Source of the DNA: a bacterium
GTDB lineage: Bacteria; UBP6; UBA1177
Length of the DNA stretch: 64,000 nt
Direction of reading: 5' to 3'
NCBI GenBank assembly: GCA_017538365.1
Contig: JAFYIZ010000035.1
Coordinates: forward strand, 1-64,000
Below the pieces are notes generated by a model that made no database searches, was not told the DNA's origin, and was given only the letters and a program-made list of their open reading frames with translations. Below, piece by piece: positions 48,503 to 57,007 of this stretch (positions are counted from its first letter, which is position 1; each line of letters starts with the position of its first letter). A program made the position numbers and the translations under genes.

Positions 48503-49513
48503 TTAAAAAGATTTCCTAAAATCCGAGATTTTCCTTACAAATTCATCAACATTTTTGCAGATGTTGTCAGGCTCGGAATAGAGCGGAATGTCACCTACAG
48601 GAAAAGATAAAATTTTGCTCTTTTTATGAAATTCCCAGAAGACGACGGGCATGCTTTCGCTTCTTGAAGTTATGCACAGAATGTCAATAAAATCAGCATA
48701 ATAGGAAAGCTCAGGCAAAGAAATTTCCCCAGCCCACGAAATAAGTTCTTTTTCCTGAGCCGAAGCAGCGGAATTTCTCATAGAGCCGTCTCCGAAGGCA
48801 AAAAATGCAACATCGCGGCGTTCTTTTTTCACTTTTTCCGCAATTTTAAGATAAAAATCAAAACCCTTGACTTCTTCAAGACGCCCGACAAACGCAACAC
48901 TAACATTGTTTTTGTCGATTTTCAAAAGATTTTCAGGTGTTACAGGACTCGGCAGAGAAGAGCGAGTCGGCAGAATTTCGATATTCAAACCGGAGATTTT
49001 GTTTGTTACGATCTCTGAAAGCCTGTTGCTGTTTGAGTATATTCTGTCAGCATTTTTCAGTGTTTCCGGCAGAACAAAAGGAAAATTTATGAATTTATTC
49101 ACATCTGTTCCCAAAAGCCAGACATCATAGTTTATTTTACATAATTTTTTCAGAAAATAGGCCGAAAATCCGGCAGGAACAGCCCAGCATGCGAAAATTT
49201 TTTCAAAATCGTACTTTTTCAGCAGTTTTTTCGCGTTTAAAAAAAATCCGAATAGCAGTTTCAGCGTCACGAACAAAGTTGCCGGCTGATAAACTCTTCT
49301 GCCTGCCAGATAGTCGTGGTCCCAGTTGAAATAATGGATAAACGCGCTGCCGATTTTTGTTTCAAAACTCTTTCCTCGAAAGGGTGCAACAATGTGAAAA
49401 TCCGTTTCTGGATGATCTTCTACATAATCCAGAATGAACCTGCCGCGGTAGTCGTTTTCGTGCTGCGGAAAAGAGTGGGCAAGTATAAGAATTTTGTTTT
49501 TTCCAGTGTTCAT
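48503..49513 (-). CDS. Glycosyltransferase, GT-B fold (GT4-like)
   Basis: 336 residues. The N-terminal half has LILAHSFPQHENDYRGRFILDY. The C-terminal half has VAFVGRLEEVKGFDFYLKIAEKV and the ending SRSESMPVVFWEFH, which matches the E-x7-E donor-binding region of GT4 enzymes in relaxed form. Cytoplasmic. Start overlaps the stop of the GT2 gene by four bases. Probably builds an O-antigen or capsule-like glycan. Confidence 0.8.
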   Translation of the reverse strand: MNTGKNKILILAHSFPQHENDYRGRFILDYVEDHPETDFHIVAPFRGKSFETKIGSAFIHYFNWDHDYLAGRRVYQPATLFVTLKLLFGFFLNAKKLLKKYDFEKIFACWAVPAGFSAYFLKKLCKINYDVWLLGTDVNKFINFPFVLPETLKNADRIYSNSNRLSEIVTNKISGLNIEILPTRSSLPSPVTPENLLKIDKNNVSVAFVGRLEEVKGFDFYLKIAEKVKKERRDVAFFAFGDGSMRNSAASAQEKELISWAGEISLPELSYYADFIDILCITSRSESMPVVFWEFHKKSKILSFPVGDIPLYSEPDNICKNVDEFVRKISDFRKSF

Positions 49514-50340
49514 AAATGCCCTGCCCGTTTAAAGAAAGCGTGTGAAATCCGCCGCAAAGCGAGAGTGATTCCGCCTTGTTTTGCAAGCCACGTGAATTTT
49601 GCTGTAACGTATGAAAATTTATGGATTTTTTTTGTAAAAGAATCGGTTTTGTCAAAGCCGTATTTTGCATCAATGACACGCTGTTCGTCGAGAGCTCTTT
49701 TGTCGATTCTGTCGCGCTTCGTTTTTTGATCCTGATGACGCCTGAACGCACCGAGAAAAAAATCAGTTTTTACAAAAATATCGGATCCCTGATTCAGTAT
49801 CACGCTGAAAAGAAAGTCGGTATCCATGAGCTGGTGAAGGTTTTCGTCAAAAGCTTCGAATTTTTCAAAAACTTCTCTCTTCCAGAACATCGACTGAAGG
49901 TTTGAATCAAACCCCTCGTATGAAAAATGCGGTACTCTCGGTTTGGGCGCGGAATATGTTTTGTCGATAACTTTATCGTTCTCGTCGATTTCGTACCAGT
50001 TGCCGTAGACGATTTTTTTATCGGGAAATTTTTCAAAGACCTCAAGCACTTTCTTGAATGCGCCCGGCATATAGACGTCGTCGCTGTTCTGCCAGCCGAA
50101 AATGTCGCCTGTCGCTTTTGCAAAACCCTTGTTCAGCGCATGGCTCTGTCCGCGGTCTTTTTCTGAGACCCAGTAAGCGATTTTGTCTTCATATTTTTTG
50201 ATGATATCGACAGAATTGTCGGTCGATCCGCCGTCGATTACGATAATTTCGGTGTCAACGCCCTGATTTATGACCGAAAGGAGCGTCCGCTCCAAAAACT
50301 CGCCCTGATTATAACTTGGGATAACTATTGAAAATTTCAT
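49510..50340 (-). CDS. Family 2 glycosyltransferase
   Basis: 276 residues from the ATG at 50340 (GGAG eight bases upstream). The GT-A fold is clear: FSIVIPSYNQGEFLERTL, EIIVIDGGSTDNS, WVSEKDRGQSHALNKG and the GWQNSDDVYMPGA site with the D-x-D-like acidic pair. Family members transfer hexoses or amino sugars to glycan chains. It is followed by the GT4-like gene with an ATGA overlap. Confidence 0.87.
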   Translation of the reverse strand: MKFSIVIPSYNQGEFLERTLLSVINQGVDTEIIVIDGGSTDNSVDIIKKYEDKIAYWVSEKDRGQSHALNKGFAKATGDIFGWQNSDDVYMPGAFKKVLEVFEKFPDKKIVYGNWYEIDENDKVIDKTYSAPKPRVPHFSYEGFDSNLQSMFWKREVFEKFEAFDENLHQLMDTDFLFSVILNQGSDIFVKTDFFLGAFRRHQDQKTKRDRIDKRALDEQRVIDAKYGFDKTDSFTKKIHKFSYVTAKFTWLAKQGGITLALRRISHAFFKRAGHL

Positions 50341-50372
50341 AAAATCTCCTGCAACCTGATCATGCGAGAGCA

Positions 50373-50430
50373 CGTCATGTTGAGCGAAAGCGAAACATCT
50401 CTCAGATTCTTCGCTATGCTCAGAATGACG
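50373..50430. repeat. Dispersed repeat, GTCATTCTGAGC family (inverted)
   Basis: Begins CGTCATGTTGAGCG and ends CTCAGAATGACG, in the opposite orientation to the copies at 31173 and 45354, upstream of the GT2 gene. Confidence 0.8.
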
Positions 50431-50568
50431 ACCCTACAGCGCATATTATATTATTTTTCCGAAAAAGCGAGCGGAAAAACAGTTGTTATAACAAATAAGA
50501 TTTAAATTCTTGCAAAAAGAAAGGGGTTATGATAAAAAAACGAGCTCTTTGGCTGAGAGGTTCAGTGC

Positions 50569-51021
50569 ATGATTTCTATAGAAGAAGCAGTCAGAAAGAA
50601 TGACGCGGTAATGAAAATCTTAAATTCTCTTTCAAAAGGAGCATCCTTCGGAGTCTCGGTAGAATGCGGTGAGGCGGCAATTGTTTCACGTGAAAAGTGC
50701 GGGATTTCGTTCCGCGAACTCGGCAGCGAAAAGCCCGATTTTGTCGTAAGTATGCAGAAAGAAGTTTTCGAGAAACTTTTCTCCGAAGATACTTCTAATT
50801 TAAGTGTGGAAGATTTTTTGGTTTTTGCGGCAAAGCTGCTTTCAGGTGAAAAAGAAAAGGTGGATTTGGTTGTTTACGCGAATTTTTTGAAACTTACCCT
50901 TCACGGTTATCCGAAACTCATTTCTTTAGGCGGCAGCGCTTTTTGGAAAGTTCTGAAAGAGAACGGTGTCGGTTCGATTTTTGCGATAGAAAAAAAACTT
51001 TCGGCTTTTAAAAACAAATAA
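50569..51021 (+). CDS. Unknown 150-residue protein upstream of the FrzS-like gene
   Basis: Not recognised. No signal peptide or membrane segment; a small alpha/beta pattern (ISIEEAVRKND, then FVVSMQKEVFEKLF and VVYANFLKLTLHGYPKL). The middle resembles the layout of SCP2-like lipid-binding proteins, but the match is weak. It ends 14 bases before the FrzS-like gene on the same strand, so a linked role is plausible. It contains a partial parS match at 50682-50697. Confidence 0.6.
   Translation: MISIEEAVRKNDAVMKILNSLSKGASFGVSVECGEAAIVSREKCGISFRELGSEKPDFVVSMQKEVFEKLFSEDTSNLSVEDFLVFAAKLLSGEKEKVDLVVYANFLKLTLHGYPKLISLGGSAFWKVLKENGVGSIFAIEKKLSAFKNK
50682..50697. promoter_or_regulatory. Weaker parS-like ParB site
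   Basis: TGTTTCACGTGAAAAG matches the parS consensus at 14 of 16 positions, with the central 14 bases exact on the left side. Confidence 0.45.
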
Positions 51022-51035
51022 TCAGGGGATTTATC

Positions 51036-52790
51036 ATGAACAAAAACCTTCTTATTTACGAATCCGATTCAGCAAATGCCGGAAATCTTTCGGCTCTTTT
51101 TGAACAATTCGGTTTTTCCGTTTTTGTTGCGGATTCCGAAACAAAGGTTCAGGAAATTCTCGACAGTACGAAAATCAACGCCTTTATAATCCGTGCGGAA
51201 AATCCCGGAATGCAGGGTTTTATGCTCTGCAAGAAAATCAGGGCTCTGAGCCTTTACGCATCAAGGCCGATTCTCCTTATTTCGAGCAATGCGGACGAGG
51301 CGACTTTCGACAGGCACAGAGAGTTTGACTATCATGCCGACTATTACTTGAAAATCCCGACCGATGACGAGACGATTCTTGCTTCAATGAATGCAATCTA
51401 TCCCTTCCTCGACGCTTTGGCTGCTGAAGAAAGCGCGGCGGAACTTGATGCTTTGAAGGGAAAACTCGCGGAAGACGCCGAAAAAATCGATTTGATGAAC
51501 AAACAGGTTTCTGAAAGTGAAGAGAAGCTCCGCGTTCAGGCTGAAAAAATCGCGACTCTCGAGAAAAATCTTTCGGAAGCCTCAAAAATAGAGGAGGAAA
51601 CGGGCGAACTCAAAGACGCTATCGTGCAGAAAGGGCTTCGCATCAAAAATCTTGAAGAGCAGATCGCTGAACTTGAAGAGAAACTCACTGCCGCCGGAAA
51701 TACTGCAAAAGAGCGCGACGAACTCAAAAAACAGCTTGACGCAGCTTCCGCGGAAAAGGAAAAACTTGTCTCCGATCTGAAAAAAGCCGCAGATGAAAAG
51801 GCGGAAACCGTTTCCAAACTTGAAGAAGCCGAAAAGAAAAACGCAGCTCTTGAAAAATCGGTTCAGGAACTCGAAGGATCGCTCAAAAATTCGTTCAGCC
51901 AGAAAGACATGGACGAACTGAAAAAGAAAATCAACGAGGTCAAAGATCAGAACGATGTCCTTTCGGTCTACAACAAAGAGATGAAAGAGCGTGTTAAAAA
52001 GGCTGAGGCTGAAACCAAAGAAGTCGCGACTGAAAAAGATAAACTTTCAAAATCATTGGAAGAAACCAAGAAATCGGCTGCAGCTGAAAAAGAAAAACTG
52101 GTGGAATCGCACAAAAAAGAAACCGAAGAATTGAAGAAGGCTCTCGAAGCTGAAACTGCGAAAGTTAAAAAGAATGATTCCGAAATAGCAGACCTCAAAA
52201 AAGCGGTCGATGCGGCTGCGGCTGAGAAGAAAACTCTTGAAACTTCGCTGAAAAAAGCGACAGACGAGGTAGCTGAAAAATCCCGCCTTGTCGAAGAAAA
52301 GGAAGCTCTTTTAAAAGAATCCGAGTCCGAGGCTGCAGAGCTAAAGGATACGATATCGAATCTTACGATCATTGCCGATGAATTTGAAAAAGTCCGTCAG
52401 GAAAAGGCGGAACTTGAAAAGGTTTGTTCGACGCAGAAAAGCGAAATCGAAGAACTCGGCGAAGCTATAGCGAAAGCGGCAGAGATCACCGACCAGAACG
52501 ACGAGCTCGTAAAAGAAAACGAGTCTTTGAAAAGCAAAAATGCCGAAAAACTCGACAAAATCAAAACTCTCAACGAGCAGATTGATAAACTCATGGAGAC
52601 GAAAGAAGCTCTTGAAACGGCTCACACCGAATTGGAAGCTCTCAAAAAGAATGCAGCTGAATCTGCTGAAAAACTTGCTGCGGCAGAGAAAAAGGTTTCC
52701 GAGTTTGAAGCTGAGATCGGCAAAATGAAAAAAGAGGCTGAAAAATTCAACGCTCTTAAGGAACAGCTCAAGCATCTTGCAGGCGATTAG
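51036..52790 (+). CDS. FrzS/AglZ-like pseudo-receiver protein with long coiled coil
   Basis: 584 residues. Residues 1-125 form a receiver-like domain: NLLIYESDSANAG, then ENPGMQGFMLCKKI, LLISSN, HADYYLKIPTDD. The phospho-acceptor position (D in LxDxxMPG) reads Arg, so phosphorylation is unlikely. Residues about 130-580 are an almost unbroken Glu/Lys/Ala coiled coil. FrzS of Myxococcus has the same build, a pseudo-receiver plus coiled coil, and directs type IV pilus polarity. A pilus/motility or polarity role is inferred. GGGGA supports the ATG. Confidence 0.75.
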   Translation: MNKNLLIYESDSANAGNLSALFEQFGFSVFVADSETKVQEILDSTKINAFIIRAENPGMQGFMLCKKIRALSLYASRPILLISSNADEATFDRHREFDYHADYYLKIPTDDETILASMNAIYPFLDALAAEESAAELDALKGKLAEDAEKIDLMNKQVSESEEKLRVQAEKIATLEKNLSEASKIEEETGELKDAIVQKGLRIKNLEEQIAELEEKLTAAGNTAKERDELKKQLDAASAEKEKLVSDLKKAADEKAETVSKLEEAEKKNAALEKSVQELEGSLKNSFSQKDMDELKKKINEVKDQNDVLSVYNKEMKERVKKAEAETKEVATEKDKLSKSLEETKKSAAAEKEKLVESHKKETEELKKALEAETAKVKKNDSEIADLKKAVDAAAAEKKTLETSLKKATDEVAEKSRLVEEKEALLKESESEAAELKDTISNLTIIADEFEKVRQEKAELEKVCSTQKSEIEELGEAIAKAAEITDQNDELVKENESLKSKNAEKLDKIKTLNEQIDKLMETKEALETAHTELEALKKNAAESAEKLAAAEKKVSEFEAEIGKMKKEAEKFNALKEQLKHLAGD

Positions 52791-52800
52791 CCGAAAATTC

Positions 52801-52827
52801 TTGACTATAATCCGTTTTGAGTATAAT
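52801..52827 (+). promoter_or_regulatory. Promoter of tRNA-Leu
   Basis: TTGACT (52801-52806), a 15-base spacer and a perfect TATAAT (52822-52827), 18 bases before the tRNA. Confidence 0.75.
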
Positions 52828-52844
52828 TACCGCGCTTTTTGTGT

Positions 52845-52932
52845 GCCGGGATGGTGGAATTGGCAGACACGCTAGATTCAGGTTCTAGTGGGGGCAACTC
52901 CGTGCAGGTTCAAGTCCTGTTCTCGGCACCAG
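52845..52932 (+). tRNA. tRNA-Leu (anticodon CAG)
   Basis: 88 bases. Acceptor GCCGGGA pairs with TCTCGGC (one G-U). The anticodon loop TTCAGGT has CAG. A long variable arm (GTGGGGGCAACTCCG region) and the T arm GGTTCAAGTCC are typical of class II tRNA-Leu. CCA is encoded. Confidence 0.96.
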
Positions 52933-52984
52933 TTCATAATAGAAAATCACGAAAATCGGGTCTTGGGCAGAGGTTTTAAGTGTT

Positions 52985-53617
52985 ATGAAAAAGTTTTTCC
53001 TTCTTCTGTGTTTTCTCGCTTCTTTTGTCGTTTTGAAAGCTGAAGAAAGCGCTTCAAATCAAGAAAAAACACCATCGGAGCAAGCTATACAAGAAGAGAA
53101 GGCTGATGAATATGTGTCCAAGGACAAAATATGGTTCATTCAGCCGAGAATAGGCATCGGAACAGGATTCCCTATAGTTTTCGTATACAATTTAGGCGTC
53201 GATTTTGCAGTCAGACCCGTTAAATATTTTTATCTTGCTGTTGATCTTGGGTTTAAATCTGCGCCTCCTTTTAAAAAAGGTAATCATCCTATGATGTTTT
53301 TACCGATCAAAGGAAAGATGCTTTTTGACATTCCGATTGAAGAGAGTCCGTGCGTGAAATCTTTGAGTCTCTGGGCTGCGGCAGGCATCAATCTTATATG
53401 GGCGGTTCCGGATAAAGACGCTGAAATGTTTTTTGGTTTAGGTCACCGTGAATCCGATAATGAATACTATTTTTTCAAAAGATTGGCTGTAGGTTTCGGC
53501 ACAGATTTGGTATTTAAAAACGACATGGTTTTGAGATTCAGCTTTGCCGATGCCGTTCTCGAAGATCCGATACTGATGTTTCTTCACTTTAATATTGATT
53601 TTGGATACAGATTCTAA
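52985..53617 (+). CDS. Secreted small beta-barrel candidate, unknown
   Basis: 210 residues. Signal peptide (about 1-20, VLKAEE). Residues about 20-45 are charged and flexible. From residue 50 on the sequence alternates hydrophobic and polar residues in strand-sized blocks (WFIQPRIGIGTGF, VYNLGVDFAV, YFYLAVDLGF), ending in NIDFGYRF with a terminal Phe, the usual outer-membrane barrel signature. Family unknown. It converges with the SPFH gene, three bases apart. Confidence 0.6.
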   Translation: MKKFFLLLCFLASFVVLKAEESASNQEKTPSEQAIQEEKADEYVSKDKIWFIQPRIGIGTGFPIVFVYNLGVDFAVRPVKYFYLAVDLGFKSAPPFKKGNHPMMFLPIKGKMLFDIPIEESPCVKSLSLWAAAGINLIWAVPDKDAEMFFGLGHRESDNEYYFFKRLAVGFGTDLVFKNDMVLRFSFADAVLEDPILMFLHFNIDFGYRF

Positions 53618-53620
53618 GCC

Positions 53621-54601
53621 CTATTTCGGCAGATTTTTGAACATTTCCTGAATCGAGCCGACCGAACCGAGTATTCCGCTCGCTTCGTAAGGCATGTAAA
53701 CGACTTTGTTGTCCTTGCCCGATGTGATCGCAGCCAGAGTTTCTATGTATTTGAGTGCGATGAGATACTGCGCCGGGTCCATTTTCGTGTCTTTGATCGC
53801 GTCTGCAATGAGTTTGATCGATTCGGCTTCAGCCGTTGCGACTTTGATTTTTGCAGCAGCAGTACCTTCCGCTTCGAGGATGTTCGATTCCTTCATGCCG
53901 GCAGCGTAGTTGATGTTTTTCTGCTTTTCACCCTCAGACTCAAGGATCTTCGACTGTTTGTCAGCCTCAGCCGTAAGGATGGCCGCACGTTTGTCGCGCT
54001 CTGCACGCATCTGTTTTTCCATTGCGTTTTTGATGTCCTGCGGCGGGTTGATGTCCTGAATTTCGACGCGGTTGACTTTTACGCCCCATTTGTCAGTCGC
54101 TTCGTCAAGGATCTCTGTCATTTTGGAGTTTATATCGTCCCTGCTTGACAAGGTGTGGTCGAGATCCATGTTTCCGATGATGTTTCTAAGCGTCGTTTTT
54201 GCGAGCTTTTCGATCGCATCGGGAAGATTCGAAATTTCATACATCGCCTTGAACGGATCGGTGATCTGGTAGTAAAGTATCGCATCGATCTCGATCACGA
54301 CGTTATCTTTCGTAATGACGTTCTGCTTCGGGAAGTCATGGACGGTTTCACGCAGATCGATGAAGGTCTGCTCTGTCGTGACCATGATCTTTCTGCCGTC
54401 GTAAAGCTGTTTCATTACTCTTGTTTCCATTTTGCGCGGCTTGTCGATGATGGGAACTATGATGTTGAAGCCGCTCTGAAGCGTGCAGTGATACTTTCCG
54501 AGCCTTTCAACGATGATGACTTTCGCCTGCGGAACGATCTTCGCCCCTTTTGCGATGATGATTACTGCAAATACGCAGAGAACAACGATTACCCAAACCA
54601 T
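53621..54601 (-). CDS. SPFH/band 7 (stomatin, QmcA-like) protein
   Basis: 326 residues. An N-terminal membrane helix (1-17), the SPFH domain (PQAKVIIVERLGKYH ... DAILYYQITDP ... LRNIIGNMDLDHTLSSRDDIN), then a long helical region rich in Ala/Glu. It oligomerises in membrane microdomains and affects quality control and protease activity in relatives. It is the last gene of the RNase J-NfeD-SPFH leftward operon, nine bases after nfeD. AGGAGG supports the ATG. Confidence 0.92.
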   Translation of the reverse strand: MVWVIVVLCVFAVIIIAKGAKIVPQAKVIIVERLGKYHCTLQSGFNIIVPIIDKPRKMETRVMKQLYDGRKIMVTTEQTFIDLRETVHDFPKQNVITKDNVVIEIDAILYYQITDPFKAMYEISNLPDAIEKLAKTTLRNIIGNMDLDHTLSSRDDINSKMTEILDEATDKWGVKVNRVEIQDINPPQDIKNAMEKQMRAERDKRAAILTAEADKQSKILESEGEKQKNINYAAGMKESNILEAEGTAAAKIKVATAEAESIKLIADAIKDTKMDPAQYLIALKYIETLAAITSGKDNKVVYMPYEASGILGSVGSIQEMFKNLPK

Positions 54602-54610
54602 TTTCGCCTC

Positions 54611-55063
54611 CTAATTGTGAGATTTAACTATAATTTTTGCACCGTCAACGGCGGTGATTTCAACTGTTTCGCCTTCATTGAAAACAGCTTCCTCGTTTTC
54701 CGGAATAGCTGTCCACACTTCGCTGCCGATCTTTGCTTTGCCCGGTTCGTCTGCCGTTATTTTTGAAAGGACTTTTGCCTTTTTGCCGATCATTGCGTTT
54801 GTATTTGCCTCGCGTTTTTCAGACGATTTGAAGAAGTATTTAAGTGCGAGCGGTCTGAAAAAGATTCCTGCAACAATCGAAACGACTGCAAAAACGAGTA
54901 TCTGCCATGTCGTTCCCGCTCCGAGAGCCGCCAGAGGAGCCGCAGCAAGCGCGCCGATGCCCAAGATTGCTACCCAGAAACCTGGGATGAAGATTTCAAG
55001 AATGAACGAAGCGACGGCTACTATAAGCCAGATTATCCACGGAGCGACAGCTAAAGATTCCAT
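54611..55063 (-). CDS. NfeD-family membrane protein
   Basis: 150 residues: three or four membrane segments (about 7-75) and a C-terminal OB-fold domain (about 90-150) with VGSEVWTAIPENEEAVFNEGETVEI. NfeD proteins pair with SPFH proteins, as here, where the two genes are nine bases apart. This is the short form lacking the protease domain. AGGAGG supports the ATG. Confidence 0.88.
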   Translation of the reverse strand: MESLAVAPWIIWLIVAVASFILEIFIPGFWVAILGIGALAAAPLAALGAGTTWQILVFAVVSIVAGIFFRPLALKYFFKSSEKREANTNAMIGKKAKVLSKITADEPGKAKIGSEVWTAIPENEEAVFNEGETVEITAVDGAKIIVKSHN

Positions 55064-55072
55064 TTTTTCCTC

Positions 55073-56710
55073 CTAATCCAAATTTACGATTATCGCCTGC
55101 ACCACCGGTTTTTTGTCGGTGAGTTCAGTGAGATAGTGGCGCACCATGATGCGGATATCCTCTTCGACATCCTTCCAGATGGGCTCGTCGGCAAGTTCGT
55201 CTTTGAAGTAGTCTTCGATCATATCCTTTATCTCGCGCTCGATCATTTTCATTCTCGCCGCATTCGCGATGCCTGCCGAAATTATTCTCGGAGCGGCCAG
55301 AAGCTCGTTCGAGAAGAAGTCGACCGTCATCATAACTGTCATGAAACCCGCTTTGGCAATACGTTTGCGCTCTTTTATGTTCTCGAAATCGATGAGGTCG
55401 GAGTCGCCGTTGGAAACCACTTTTGTCGAAAGTTCGAAAGTGTGCGAAACGAACGGGCGTCTCCCTTTTTTGAAGCAGAGCATGTCGCCGTCACTGATGA
55501 CTACCGAGCTGAAACCGTTCTTTTCCGCAAGTCTCGCGCTGAGATCGAGGAACCTTCTGTGGCCGTGGACCGGAACTACATAGCGCGGATGAACATCTTT
55601 AAAAGCCTGAACTATGTCATCCTGGAAAGCGTGGCCTGAAACATGGATCTTGTCGGTATTTTCGTAGTAGACATCAGCCCCTTTTTCAATGAGCTTGTCT
55701 ATCATTCTGCCGATAGAAAGTTCGTTCCCGGGAATATTTTTCGAGCTGAAGAATATCGTGTCACCGTAGCGCACCGAGACCGATTTCATCATGTCCAGAC
55801 TCATCCGCTTCATGACGCTGCGCGGTTCAGCCTGAGAGCCTGTAACTATGAGGGTTATCTTGTTTTCGGGAACGCGGTTTATCTTTGTCTGATCGGTGAG
55901 GACCGATGCCGGAAGCTTGATGTGACCGAGCTCAGACGCTATCTGCATGTAAGTGTTTACACTGCGTCCCAGAAGTCCGACAGTTCTGCCTTTGAGGAGC
56001 GAAATATTGATGATGTTTCCGATTCGCGTCGTATTTGACGAAAATCCCGTTGCAATGACGCGCCCCGTTGCGTTTTCAATGATGTCGGCGATATTTCCGA
56101 GAATCGATTCTTCGCTTTCGGAGTGCCCCTGACGCTCGATATTCGTGCTGTCAGAGAGGAGAATGTCGATATTTTCAGGGATTTTTCCGATAAAAGGAGA
56201 ACCTTTGCCCGGCTCGTATTTGAAATCGCCGGTGTGGAGGATCGTGAAGTCGCCGATCTTGATGACGAGTGCCTTCGCCTCGGGAATAGAGTGGGGAACA
56301 TCGATCATCTCTATCGTGAAATCACCGAGTTTTATAGGTTCGGGATGCTTGTAGTTCAAAGTCCTGATATTCTTTTTATAGACTGCGAAACGCTCGATCC
56401 TCTCTGCAAGAACGAGTGCCGGAAAATTCGTCATGTAGACCGGAATATCGAACTGCTGCAGAAGATACGGCACGCCGCCGATGTGGTCTTCGTGCCCGTG
56501 GGTTATCACGCAGCCGAGCAGATTTATCCCCAATTCTTCAATAATATCGAAATCGGGAATGAAAAAATCATCTTCCATAAAGTCGTCGTTGCCCGGAAAA
56601 CCCATGCCGCAGTCGATCATTATCGCGTCTTCGCCCGCTTTTATGAGCATGCAGTTTTTTCCGATCTCTTTCAGTCCGCCGAGCGGCAGAATTTCGATTT
56701 GTTCGAACAT
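55073..56710 (-). CDS. Ribonuclease J
   Basis: 545 residues from the ATG at 56710 (GGAGAAAG upstream); an extension to 56752 has no ribosome site. MBL/beta-CASP RNase with LGGLKEIGKN, the metal motif THGHEDHIGG, HTGDFK and the beta-CASP domain with SGHAFQDD. It degrades and matures RNA by 5' exonuclease and endonuclease action. First gene of the operon with NfeD and SPFH, an unusual partnership worth noting. Confidence 0.92.
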   Translation of the reverse strand: MFEQIEILPLGGLKEIGKNCMLIKAGEDAIMIDCGMGFPGNDDFMEDDFFIPDFDIIEELGINLLGCVITHGHEDHIGGVPYLLQQFDIPVYMTNFPALVLAERIERFAVYKKNIRTLNYKHPEPIKLGDFTIEMIDVPHSIPEAKALVIKIGDFTILHTGDFKYEPGKGSPFIGKIPENIDILLSDSTNIERQGHSESEESILGNIADIIENATGRVIATGFSSNTTRIGNIINISLLKGRTVGLLGRSVNTYMQIASELGHIKLPASVLTDQTKINRVPENKITLIVTGSQAEPRSVMKRMSLDMMKSVSVRYGDTIFFSSKNIPGNELSIGRMIDKLIEKGADVYYENTDKIHVSGHAFQDDIVQAFKDVHPRYVVPVHGHRRFLDLSARLAEKNGFSSVVISDGDMLCFKKGRRPFVSHTFELSTKVVSNGDSDLIDFENIKERKRIAKAGFMTVMMTVDFFSNELLAAPRIISAGIANAARMKMIEREIKDMIEDYFKDELADEPIWKDVEEDIRIMVRHYLTELTDKKPVVQAIIVNLD

Positions 56711-56803
56711 TTCTTTCTCCGAAATTAAAAAAACTGCCCGTTTATAGCACAAAAAGCATATAAACAGAATATTTTCTTTAAATTTTTAAGAGAAGTTAAT
56801 CGT

Positions 56804-57007
56804 TCAACCGATAAACTTGTATCCGTTATCTTCGATCACTTTGCGGACCGCCGCTTCGTCAAATTCGCCAGAAAGCGTGAGAACAGCTTCGCCTTTTTCG
56901 TGGCTTGTTGCCGCGCTCTGAATGAATGGAAGTTCTTCGAGAACTTTTTTGACTCTCGCTTCGCAGTGCGGGCACATCATTCCTTCGATATGAACCGTTT
57001 TTTCCAT
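56804..57007 (-). CDS. Possible internal gene: CopZ-like copper chaperone
   Basis: 67 residues in the same frame as the copA 3' end, from an ATG with AAAGGAG seven to eight bases upstream. HMA fold with metal site GMMCPHC. In E. coli, copA yields a chaperone by programmed frameshifting from the 5' end; here an internal start at the 3' end could do the same. The ribosome site is seen; separate translation is inference. Confidence 0.45.
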   Translation of the reverse strand: MEKTVHIEGMMCPHCEARVKKVLEELPFIQSAATSHEKGEAVLTLSGEFDEAAVRKVIEDNGYKFIG

